64,000 bases of DNA, taken from contig DATJBZ010000017.1 in NCBI GenBank assembly GCA_035515075.1, positions 62,001 to 126,000 on the forward strand, in the 5' to 3' direction. The position numbers and the translations under genes were made by a program. This DNA comes from Moheibacter sp035515075 (GTDB taxonomy: Bacteria; Bacteroidota; Bacteroidia; Flavobacteriales; Weeksellaceae). Of the stretch, positions 44,237 to 52,315 are shown one piece after another; position 1 is the first letter of the stretch, and each line of letters opens with the position of its first letter. The notes beneath the pieces were generated by a model. It had not been told where the DNA came from and did no database searches. It saw nothing but the letters and a program-made list of their open reading frames with translations.

Positions 44237-44985
44237 CAGCTCAAAATCGTTTGGGTTAACACTAAATTCATAATGATCACAATCACTGAAGTCCAAACCA
44301 CCGCTTTTGTACTGGATCGTCCAACTTCCAACGAACCTCCTTTGACGTAATAACCGTAAAACGCAGGCACCGTTGCGATGATGAAAGCAAAGCAAATGGT
44401 TTTCACGAAAGTATAAACAAACATCTTTCCTGCCATCGGAATTTGTAAACCGGTAATGTAGTCCGAAGTGGTCCACATTTGAGTCACTTCACCGATCAAA
44501 TAACCACCAAAAATCCCGGTCATGATACTGATCATGATCAAAATTGGGTTGAACAAAACCGAAGCCACCACTTTGGGCATGACCAAAAATGAAGGGGAAT
44601 TGATGCCCATCACGTCCAACGCATCGATTTGCTCGGTCACCCGCATGGTGCCAATGCTCGAAGCAATGTAAGACCCTACTTTTCCCGCCAAAATCAAAGA
44701 AATAATCGTCGGTGAAAATTCCAAAATCAATACCGCTTTGGTCGCATAAGAAATATAGTAATTGGGAACAGGAATGTCTGCTCCTTGAAAGTTTTGTGCC
44801 ATCTGGATGGCGGTAACCGCCCCCATAAAAAGTGAGATAAACGCCACCAAACCAACTGAACTCAATCCCAAATCAATCAACTCGCGAACGATCAATTTTC
44901 GAAAGACTTTGCCGCCTTGTGGTTTCTTGAATACATTCTTCAAAAAAAGAAAGTAAGCACCTATGAATCCTAATAATTTCAACAT
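44236..44985 (-). CDS. mlaE: Phospholipid ABC transporter permease (MlaE-like)
   Basis: About 249 residues from ATG 44985 (MLKLLGFIGAYFLFL); the open extension upstream overlaps the divergent SprT gene and was rejected. MlaE hallmarks are GLSSVGLVAFISLFMGAVTAIQMA, the coupling region GKVGSYIASSIGTMRVTEQIDALDVMGI, and five or six membrane segments. A TAATTTTG box ends five bases before the ATG, another candidate leaderless start. Confidence 0.93.
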   Translation of the reverse strand: MLKLLGFIGAYFLFLKNVFKKPQGGKVFRKLIVRELIDLGLSSVGLVAFISLFMGAVTAIQMAQNFQGADIPVPNYYISYATKAVLILEFSPTIISLILAGKVGSYIASSIGTMRVTEQIDALDVMGINSPSFLVMPKVVASVLFNPILIMISIMTGIFGGYLIGEVTQMWTTSDYITGLQIPMAGKMFVYTFVKTICFAFIIATVPAFYGYYVKGGSLEVGRSSTKAVVWTSVIVIIMNLVLTQTILS

Positions 44986-44990
44986 CGGTG

Positions 44991-44998
44991 CAAAATTA
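44991..44998 (-). promoter_or_regulatory. Candidate -7 promoter element of mlaE (TAATTTTG)
   Basis: Reads TAATTTTG on the minus strand, ending five bases before the mlaE ATG. I see only a TTTC at about the -33 distance. Confidence 0.45.
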
Positions 44999-45035
44999 GC
45001 CTTTTTTTTCTGAGAAAGTTGGTTAACTTTCACGA

Positions 45036-45632
45036 ATGAATCAGAATTCTTTAGAAAATTTTTTGCCCAAAGATGCCATTCATTACATCCATCAATGGTT
45101 AAAAGATGAGCCAATTCGCCTCAAAGTTTTGCCCAGTCGCAAAACGAAATTGGGCGATTACCGTTATTTGATCAACGAACAAAAACATCAAATTACCCTG
45201 GATGGGAATTTAAAACCTGATGCTTTTTTCTTTGTTTTTACCCATGAAATTGCCCACATGATGGTGTACAATCAATTCAAAAATAGGGTGCTTTCACATG
45301 GCAAAGAATGGCAATTGATGTTTGGAAAAATGTTGTTGGAATCCATTGAAATTTACCCTAAAAATCTAAGGCCTTACATTTACCGACATGCGCTCAAACC
45401 CAAAGCCAGTGTGGGTGCTGACCGATTGCTGAACCAACATTTATTTGTAGATCCAACCGATTGGGACAAATGGGTAGAAAAATTGCCTTATGGACAGAAA
45501 TTTAGGTTGGGCAAAAGAATTTACATCCGTGGAGAGAAGCAAAAAATAAGGTATATTTGTCGAGAAGTAAAAACGAATAAACTATATCTGGTCAATGGAC
45601 AAGCTGTAGTCGATGAAATTATACATTCATGA
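45036..45632 (+). CDS. SprT-like metalloprotease domain protein
   Basis: A 198-residue protein with the SprT zinc motif H70-E71-x-x-H74 (THEIAHMM) and a third ligand probably H88 in SHGKEWQ. The C-terminal KIRYICREVKTNKLYLVNG looks like the usual SprT zinc-ribbon tail with only one cysteine left. Eukaryotic relatives (Spartan) cut DNA-protein crosslinks; the bacterial role is not settled. It overlaps manC by four bases (ATGA). Confidence 0.85.
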   Translation: MNQNSLENFLPKDAIHYIHQWLKDEPIRLKVLPSRKTKLGDYRYLINEQKHQITLDGNLKPDAFFFVFTHEIAHMMVYNQFKNRVLSHGKEWQLMFGKMLLESIEIYPKNLRPYIYRHALKPKASVGADRLLNQHLFVDPTDWDKWVEKLPYGQKFRLGKRIYIRGEKQKIRYICREVKTNKLYLVNGQAVVDEIIHS

Positions 45633-46708
45633 ATAAAAATCATTTTGGCGTAATTATGGCTGGCGGAGTGGGCAGTCGTTTTTGGCCGTTGAGTACCACA
45701 AAAAATCCCAAGCAATTCCATGACATTTTAGGCACTGGAAGAACTTTTCTTCAACAAACTTTTGACCGTTTGGCTAAAATTATTCCAACAGATCAAATTT
45801 ATGTGGTCACCTTGGAAGAATATGTGGAGTTGACTTTGGAACAATTGCCAGAATTGACGCCAGAACAAATCATTGGTGAACCTTATGGTATGAATACTGC
45901 GCCCAGTAATTTGTATGCTTCTTTGCTCATTCATGAAAAAAATCCCAATGCCAACATCGTGGTTGCTCCTTCTGATCATGTGATTTTGGATGAAACTACT
46001 TTTTTGAAGAAATTACAATTTGCTTTAGAACAAGCTGAAAAAAATGAAATTTTAGTCACTTTGGGGATCAAACCTACGCGTCCAGATACGGGATATGGTT
46101 ATATTCAATTTATTCAAGAAAAAGGAGCAGACATCAAAAAAGTAAAAACTTTTACTGAAAAACCTGGGGAAGAATTGGCAGAAGTGCTGTATCAGTCGGG
46201 TGATTTTTTATGGAATGCCGGCATTTTCATTTGGCAATCCAAAAGCATTTTGGCTTCTTTTCAAGAATTGCTTCCTGAAATGGTTGAAGCTTTCAAAACC
46301 GATGAAAGCATAGCAGAGTTGAGAAAAAATCAAGAGAAAATTCAACAAATTTATTCGATCGTTCAGATGATTTCCATCGACAATGGAATTTTAGAAAAAG
46401 CAGAAAACGTCTATGTTATTCCTTCTTCTTTTGGTTGGTCGGATTTGGGCACTTGGAAATCTTTGTATGAACAATTGGACAAAAACGAGGACAACAATGT
46501 CATCAAAGGCAAACATGTTTTAGCCTACAATTCCAAAGATTCATTGATTTATACCAATCAAAAAAAGGCAATTATCGTCGATGGTTTGGACAATTTTGTA
46601 GTGGTGGATACCAAAAATGCATTGTTGATTTGTCCGATGGATAAAGACCAAACTTTGAAAGCTTTTGTGAGTGATTTGAAACTCAACAAAGGCGAAGATT
46701 TCACTTAA
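45629..46708 (+). CDS. manC: Mannose-1-phosphate guanylyltransferase
   Basis: A 359-residue GDP-mannose pyrophosphorylase. The nucleotide-binding signature is AGGVGSRFWPLSTTKNPKQF (11-30), with the FTEKPG motif near 172 and the FGWSDLGTW metal/sugar loop near 270. It lacks the C-terminal isomerase domain of bifunctional ManC/AlgA. It makes GDP-mannose for glycan synthesis. Overlap with the SprT gene suggests shared transcription. Confidence 0.93.
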   Translation: MNKNHFGVIMAGGVGSRFWPLSTTKNPKQFHDILGTGRTFLQQTFDRLAKIIPTDQIYVVTLEEYVELTLEQLPELTPEQIIGEPYGMNTAPSNLYASLLIHEKNPNANIVVAPSDHVILDETTFLKKLQFALEQAEKNEILVTLGIKPTRPDTGYGYIQFIQEKGADIKKVKTFTEKPGEELAEVLYQSGDFLWNAGIFIWQSKSILASFQELLPEMVEAFKTDESIAELRKNQEKIQQIYSIVQMISIDNGILEKAENVYVIPSSFGWSDLGTWKSLYEQLDKNEDNNVIKGKHVLAYNSKDSLIYTNQKKAIIVDGLDNFVVVDTKNALLICPMDKDQTLKAFVSDLKLNKGEDFT

Positions 46709-46738
46709 TGGCTCTTCCTGTTTACTGAATTAAACCGT

Positions 46739-46746
46739 TATATTTG
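46739..46746 (+). promoter_or_regulatory. Candidate -7 promoter element (TATATTTG)
   Basis: TATATTTG in the 96-bp spacer between manC and the Gfo/Idh gene, implying a leader of about 55 bases. Confidence 0.45.
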
Positions 46747-46804
46747 CGCCGATTTTCAGTCGAAACATTGATTTGCTTCGTTATTTCAACCCAAAAAATA
46801 CACC

Positions 46805-47770
46805 ATGTTAAAATTTTCTCTTTTAGGTTTTGGCCACATCGGAAAAGTCCACAAACAAGCCATCGAAGAAACTGAAGCTGCGAAACTCGTCTCCATCATT
46901 GACATCAATGCACACGAAGAAGATCTGGACTTGCCGGTTTTTAAAACCTTGGAAAGTTTTTTAGAAGAAGATACCGAAACCGATATCGTCGTCATTGCCA
47001 CGCCCAATGGTTTGCACCGAGACCACGCGATTCGTTGCTTAAAAGCAGGAAAACATGTGTTGATCGAAAAACCGATGGCATTGCACCGCGAACATGCGCT
47101 AGAGATTTTGGAAGTCGCCAAAAAATACAACAAAAGGGTGTTTTCTTCCATGCAATTGCGTTTTTCTCCACCAGTAAGTTTCGTCAAAAGTTTGTTGGAA
47201 AACAACAGTTTGGGCAAAATTTATATGGTGAACATCCACTGTTATTGGAACCGAAACAAAAACTATTATTTGGTCAGAGATTGGAGTGGAAGCAAGGAAA
47301 TGGATGGTGGCGTATTGTTTACGCAATTTTCTCATTTCATCGACATTGTCAATTATTGGTTTGACGAAACCACTTGTACCCACGCTTCTTTGTTCAACTT
47401 CAACCATGAAGGCGTAACCGAATTTGCGGACAGCGGCCGATTGGATTTTGATGCCAATGAAGCCAAAGGAAGCATGGTCTTTACGATTTCAAATTTTGAG
47501 AAAAATTACCGCAGCGGCATTGTCATCGTGGCTGAAAAAGGTACGATTGAAATCGGTGATCAATACTTGAATGAATTGGTGTATTGCAATTTAAAAAATG
47601 TCGCTTCTCCCAATAATTTATCGACAACCACCCGAAATTTCCATCCCAAAGCCATTGAAGAAATCATTGCTGCCTTGCATGAAAATCGTCCATCCATTTT
47701 GGATGGAGAACATGCGGTTCGCTTGGTGCAATTCATCGAAGATGCCCACCAAAAAGGAGAAAACAGTTGA
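46805..47770 (+). CDS. Gfo/Idh/MocA family oxidoreductase (possibly WlbA-like)
   Basis: A 321-residue NAD(P)-dependent oxidoreductase. The N-terminal Rossmann motif is LGFGHIGKVH (7-16) and the EKP catalytic motif is at 88-90. The C-terminal sheet carries VRDWSGSKEMDGGVLFTQFSHFIDI, a pattern I associate with UDP-N-acetylglucosaminuronate 3-dehydrogenases (WlbA/WbpB). That would pair with the UDP-sugar 6-dehydrogenase at 40.7 kb in an acidic-amino-sugar pathway. The specific assignment is tentative. It is convergent with coaX with one base between stops. Confidence 0.82.
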   Translation: MLKFSLLGFGHIGKVHKQAIEETEAAKLVSIIDINAHEEDLDLPVFKTLESFLEEDTETDIVVIATPNGLHRDHAIRCLKAGKHVLIEKPMALHREHALEILEVAKKYNKRVFSSMQLRFSPPVSFVKSLLENNSLGKIYMVNIHCYWNRNKNYYLVRDWSGSKEMDGGVLFTQFSHFIDIVNYWFDETTCTHASLFNFNHEGVTEFADSGRLDFDANEAKGSMVFTISNFEKNYRSGIVIVAEKGTIEIGDQYLNELVYCNLKNVASPNNLSTTTRNFHPKAIEEIIAALHENRPSILDGEHAVRLVQFIEDAHQKGENS

Positions 47771-47771
47771 T

Positions 47772-48530
47772 TTATTTTTGAGTGAATCGATAAATTTCAA
47801 CAATGCCTTTCAAAGTATGCATTTGATCTTGGTGATTGATTTTTGAAGTCAAAGGCGCATAAATACCACTCAAACCACCCGTCGCAATGACCACACTTTC
47901 TGCACCTATTTCTTGGTTGATGCGGTCGATCATACCTTCAATCAAACTCAAATAACCATAAATCATCCCACTTTGCATGCAAGCTTCCGTGTTGAATCCC
48001 AATACTTTTTCAGGTGCTTTCATTTCAATTTCTGGCAATTGAGCCGTGGCACCCACCAAGGAATTCAAAGCAGTTTGTATGCCTGGACCGATGGAAACGC
48101 CTAAACTTTCGCCATTGGGCCCAATGCCAATAAAAGTCAAAGCCGTTCCAAAATCGATCACAATTTTATGACCTTCATACAATTCCTGCGCTGCCACTGC
48201 ATTGGCATACAAATCCGTTCCGATTTGTTTCGATCGATGTTGCACAGAAGAAGGTGAATTGCGGTCAATGACCGTTGGTGAAAATCCATGAATCCGCGTC
48301 AAAGCTTGTTCAATCGGATGCGTCAAAGGCGGAACCACCGATGCCATCACAATTTCCTCAAAATCATTTTTATGGTAACCAAATGGTTCATACATGCTGT
48401 TGAATTTCGCAAAAAACTCATCTTCTGTTCGGTAAGGACGTGTATTGATCGTCCAAGAATCCAAAATTTCTTTCGATTGAAAGACACCAAAACGAATGTT
48501 GGAATTGCCGATGTTTACAACTAATAGCAT
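47772..48530 (-). CDS. coaX: Type III pantothenate kinase
   Basis: About 252 residues from ATG 48530 (MLLVVNIGNSNIRFG), one base after the M1 peptidase stop. It catalyses the first step of CoA synthesis. The ASKHA motifs are NIGNSN (6-11), QIGTDLYAN with its catalytic Asp, DFGTALTF, and GGLSGIY. The first motif is usually DxGN(T/S); here the Asp is Asn (codon AAC at residue 6). Whether this branch tolerates that change is unclear. The other motifs look sound. Confidence 0.88.
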   Translation of the reverse strand: MLLVVNIGNSNIRFGVFQSKEILDSWTINTRPYRTEDEFFAKFNSMYEPFGYHKNDFEEIVMASVVPPLTHPIEQALTRIHGFSPTVIDRNSPSSVQHRSKQIGTDLYANAVAAQELYEGHKIVIDFGTALTFIGIGPNGESLGVSIGPGIQTALNSLVGATAQLPEIEMKAPEKVLGFNTEACMQSGMIYGYLSLIEGMIDRINQEIGAESVVIATGGLSGIYAPLTSKINHQDQMHTLKGIVEIYRFTQK

Positions 48531-48531
48531 C

Positions 48532-50379
48532 TTATTTACGGATGAGTTGGTTGTTGGTATCATCGATATCGGCCAAACGTTTGGTTGGATCAATGGTTGC
48601 ACTTTTAACTGCTTTCTCCACTTGGAAAGTATAGTTTGGTTGTGTCCATGCCCAAGGTGTCAAAGTTTTTCGTTCTACGCCTTTGTAAATCGCCAAATCT
48701 TCCACAGGTTTTTCTCCTCTCAATGCCAAATTCGGGATATAATACAAGGTTTTGCTTCCATCTTCAAATTCAACCAACACATCCAACGGCATTTCAAAAT
48801 TGCTCAAATTCTGCAATTGAATTTCTTTATGATCAATCGATTTCACGGCATAATCAATCGTTCGGGTCGTATTGATGAACAAATTGTCATACGTTTTTAA
48901 ATTCAAACCAGAAATCTTCTCGGCAATTCGTGTAAAATCCTTGGGTGCAGGATGTTTGAATTTCCATGTTTTGTAAAATTCATGAAAGGTTTTTTTCAAA
49001 TTTTCTTCGCCAATGATGTACCCCAATTGAATCAAATAAACTTGTCCTTTTACATAGGCTTGAACGCTGTATGCATAGTTGTAATCGTAATAATCGGCCA
49101 ACAAACTCATCGGTTCTTCAATGCCTGATTTCGCCAATCGAAAATAATCCGCATACGCTTCTGGATTGGGATTCGGAGGAATCGGCTGTCCACTCAAATG
49201 AATGTCTGCCAACTGATGCGCATAAGACGTAAAACCTTCATCCATCCATTCATGTACCGTTTCGTTGATCGCAAATAGGTGTTGGTACCAAGAATGCGCT
49301 ACTTCATGAAAAATAACGCCGACCAAACTCTCTAAATTCCGTTTTCCTGTAATCAAAGTCACCGTTCCGTATTCCATACCACCATCGCCTCCTTGCACAA
49401 TCGTATAAGTTTCCCAAGGATACTGTCCGAAATTTTCACTCATGAATTCAAAAAATGAAACTGTAATCGGCTCAGCTTTTTTCCAAGTTTCCCGGATAGT
49501 TTCATCTTTTTTATGGACAAAATAAATCGTTGCTCCATTTTTAATTTGTTGTTTCGAAACCTCAAAGTCTGGATCCGCTGCCCAAGCAAAATCCAAAATA
49601 TTCTCTGCTTTGAAATGCCAAGTCGTTTTGTCCTTTTTGACTTTTGGTTGCGCATTTTTTTCATAGCCTTTGACTTCGTTCGAATTTTGTAATTTTCCAG
49701 AAGCACCGATGATGTAATCTTTTTGAATGTTGATTTTCACATCATAATTGCCAAAAGGCGCCACAAATTCGCGTCCGATGTATTCGTCCAAATGCCAACC
49801 TTCTTGGTCATAATGCGCCATTTTTGGATACCATTGTGTCATTGAAAAATCAACGCCTTCCGCTGATTTTTTTCCTCCACGACGGATGATGCTGGGAATT
49901 TGAGCTTGCCAATCCAATTCAAAAACAGCTTTTTCTCCTGCTTTCAACACTTGGTTCAAATCCACTTTTAAAATGGTTCCTTGCACACTGTAATTCAAGT
50001 TTTTTCCGTTTTGACGAATCGATTGAATTTTTTGAAAACCTATATCTTCGGGTTGTAACAAAGCTATTTTGCTCATTTTTTGACCGTTTTTATCGGTCAC
50101 CATCATCCGAGAATCAGGATCTTTGATGTTTTGCAAACGCAAATCCATTGCACTTCCAGGTTGAAAAGCATTGTAATACAAATGAAAATAAACCGTGGAC
50201 AAATCATCAGGCGAGGCATTGGAATAGACCAATTTCATTTTTCCATCGTATTGAAATTTCGTGGCATCCACATCGATTTCCATCGCATAATCCACATGTT
50301 GTTGCCAATACCCTAGATATTGTCCAAAAACTGGCAATAAGATCCATTGAAAACATAAAATCAACAGTATTTTTTTCAT
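48532..50379 (-). CDS. M1 family metallopeptidase, exported
   Basis: A 615-residue aminopeptidase-type enzyme with signal peptide (about 1-19). The zinc site is H358-E359-x-x-H362 (FHEVAHSWYQ) with E381 in MDEGFTSY. The substrate-anchoring GGMEY at 333-337 replaces the GxMEN motif. The chain ends after the helical region with a beta-domain tail, without ERAP-type repeats. It probably trims peptides in the periplasm. It is in a leftward run with pagL, the GIN lipoprotein and coaX. Confidence 0.92.
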   Translation of the reverse strand: MKKILLILCFQWILLPVFGQYLGYWQQHVDYAMEIDVDATKFQYDGKMKLVYSNASPDDLSTVYFHLYYNAFQPGSAMDLRLQNIKDPDSRMMVTDKNGQKMSKIALLQPEDIGFQKIQSIRQNGKNLNYSVQGTILKVDLNQVLKAGEKAVFELDWQAQIPSIIRRGGKKSAEGVDFSMTQWYPKMAHYDQEGWHLDEYIGREFVAPFGNYDVKINIQKDYIIGASGKLQNSNEVKGYEKNAQPKVKKDKTTWHFKAENILDFAWAADPDFEVSKQQIKNGATIYFVHKKDETIRETWKKAEPITVSFFEFMSENFGQYPWETYTIVQGGDGGMEYGTVTLITGKRNLESLVGVIFHEVAHSWYQHLFAINETVHEWMDEGFTSYAHQLADIHLSGQPIPPNPNPEAYADYFRLAKSGIEEPMSLLADYYDYNYAYSVQAYVKGQVYLIQLGYIIGEENLKKTFHEFYKTWKFKHPAPKDFTRIAEKISGLNLKTYDNLFINTTRTIDYAVKSIDHKEIQLQNLSNFEMPLDVLVEFEDGSKTLYYIPNLALRGEKPVEDLAIYKGVERKTLTPWAWTQPNYTFQVEKAVKSATIDPTKRLADIDDTNNQLIRK

Positions 50380-50440
50380 TTGTAAGCTTTGTGGGTAAAC
50401 TTACGAATTTTTCTAAAAAAGAAAGAAACTTGATTTTCAA

Positions 50441-51178
50441 TTAAGGATAAATAATTTTCCCAGTATATATTTGTTCAATATCAATGATTTCAGGCACATT
50501 TTTCAATACCAAATTGCCAGTACTCATCAATTTTCCTTCGATTTTTTTCAAAGGAAAAACAATCATATCATTGGAACTTCTGTGAAAAATAGCAACCGTT
50601 TCTGCTTCTAAATGTCCTGCTTCCAAACTGCCATTGGCTCCCCAAAAATTGACTTTCAAAAAATCGGTTTTGCCTGAAATTTTAAATACAGAAGAAATAT
50701 TGTCATTCACTGTCAAAGAAGCATTGTCCACCGTCAATTCAAAAACCGAAGCAGCGGTTTCCTTCACGATGCCTGATTCCAATAATAAATGTGGAAAACG
50801 CAAAATTCCTTTGGATTTCACCGAATATTGAGAAGCCGAATAGATCTTTTTCAAATTGGGCAAACGAATGAATACTTCCGCGGCATGGTAATTTCTCAAT
50901 ACACCACAACTGCTTTTGTTCTCAATTTTTAAAATTCCATCGAGGACTTCGAACTGAATGTTTTGAATGAAGTTTTCGCCATAATTCAATTCAATCAATT
51001 GATTTTCACTTTCTTCTAAAATCAATGCAATGCCTTCGCCAATGTGAATTTCCTCAAAAGTTTCGATAAAAATCATTTCGGTTTTTGCTTTTCCTTGTTT
51101 TGTAAAACAATCGCTTCCTTGCTCTGAATTGCAATTCAACAGAAATATAAAAACAATTAAAAATTTAAAAACTTTCAT
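50441..51178 (-). CDS. GIN-domain (DUF2807-like) lipoprotein
   Basis: A 245-residue lipoprotein with lipobox LLNC (C16) and a right-handed beta-solenoid of the head/GIN adhesin type. The pattern IEIHIGEGIALILEE-like opening, IRLPNLKKIYSASQYSVKSKG and repeated short strands is typical. Such proteins are common and uncharacterised in Bacteroidota. It begins 24 bases after the lipid A deacylase gene. Function unknown; an envelope-surface location is likely. Confidence 0.75.
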   Translation of the reverse strand: MKVFKFLIVFIFLLNCNSEQGSDCFTKQGKAKTEMIFIETFEEIHIGEGIALILEESENQLIELNYGENFIQNIQFEVLDGILKIENKSSCGVLRNYHAAEVFIRLPNLKKIYSASQYSVKSKGILRFPHLLLESGIVKETAASVFELTVDNASLTVNDNISSVFKISGKTDFLKVNFWGANGSLEAGHLEAETVAIFHRSSNDMIVFPLKKIEGKLMSTGNLVLKNVPEIIDIEQIYTGKIIYP

Positions 51179-51202
51179 TCAATTATTGGGTTTTAAAATC
51201 AT

Positions 51203-52297
51203 TTATAAACGAAAACCAACCATCAATTCCATGGCTTCAGCTTTAGAAAAATGGGTTTTCAAAGCGGTTCCTACAAACAGATTGGGATGCAAATGGTATT
51301 TCAAACCCAAATGTTGGTACAGCGCATCGTGGGTTTTGTATTCGTCATGAAGGTACCAACCCAACTGGGCTTCCAAAGAAAAACGGTTGATGAACAATTC
51401 GTATCCACCAAAAATTCCAATCCGTTTGTAATCGGTATTGGGATCGATGTTTTGTTCAGGAAAAGCAACCGCCATCATTTCAATTTCTTTTTTCAAGGAC
51501 ATCGATAAAAACAAATCCAAACCCACTTGAAAAGCGCTTGAACGACTGATTCTTTTGTCCGCATACAATGAAATGAAATAAAAAGGATGTTGTCCACTGC
51601 CGATGATGTGGCTTTCATTGACTCCTGTTCGAAAAGCCAAATTGTAACGAATCGGTTCGGTAAAAACACTGTCATTTTCATTTTTTTCCAAATAAATACG
51701 TTCATTTTTATGGTCAAAAGTATAGTGCAAACCGATGTTGGCACCGACCGTATTGATACTGGTATTCGGCGTTTTGATGGTTCCGTTGGAATGGTGAATC
51801 AAAAACAATCCACTGCGAATGCCCAAACCTTCCCAAATATTTTCCTTCTGAAAATTCAACATGAAAAATGTCGAAGGCATCCATTTCGTACCAAACGCCA
51901 TGTTGCGGTAGTTGTCTTCTTTGTCGTATGGATTCGTATTGTAGGCAATGCCTTGCCCAATTCTCAATTGTAAATTTCGTTTGAAAAAATAAAAATTATA
52001 ATGCCCAAAAAGACCGTATAAATCACCCAAAGTTGCGTTGTGGTTGTTTTGGTAATGAAAAGTCAAACCAACATCTGGATAATTCAAGCGCGATTGCCAT
52101 TCTTTTTTTCCAAAAGTTTTTTGTTGAAAAGACACAAAAACACCGTCAGGATGTTCCGTAATCAGGTGTTCAATTTTTGATGAGTGTGGTAAAATACTGC
52201 CGTAATAGTAATTGACATCCAACGTATATTGGTTTTCCTTTTCTTGTGCAGAAACGAAAACAGCTGAAAAAATAAAAAAATAGAATAATTTTTTCAT
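51203..52297 (-). CDS. Acyloxyacyl hydrolase / lipid A deacylase (PagL-like)
   Basis: A 364-residue outer-membrane protein: signal peptide MKKLFYFFIFSAVFVSAQ, then an N-terminal barrel in which H168-H169-S170-N171-G172 (LIHHSNG) matches the PagL active-site HxSN motif. It would remove an acyl chain from lipid A. It is about twice the length of Pseudomonas PagL; this longer form is usual in Bacteroidota. It sits 18 bases after pgk, so it is probably co-transcribed with the glycolytic gene. Confidence 0.87.
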   Translation of the reverse strand: MKKLFYFFIFSAVFVSAQEKENQYTLDVNYYYGSILPHSSKIEHLITEHPDGVFVSFQQKTFGKKEWQSRLNYPDVGLTFHYQNNHNATLGDLYGLFGHYNFYFFKRNLQLRIGQGIAYNTNPYDKEDNYRNMAFGTKWMPSTFFMLNFQKENIWEGLGIRSGLFLIHHSNGTIKTPNTSINTVGANIGLHYTFDHKNERIYLEKNENDSVFTEPIRYNLAFRTGVNESHIIGSGQHPFYFISLYADKRISRSSAFQVGLDLFLSMSLKKEIEMMAVAFPEQNIDPNTDYKRIGIFGGYELFINRFSLEAQLGWYLHDEYKTHDALYQHLGLKYHLHPNLFVGTALKTHFSKAEAMELMVGFRL

Positions 52298-52315
52298 CCA
52301 ACAAAAGCCATCAAA

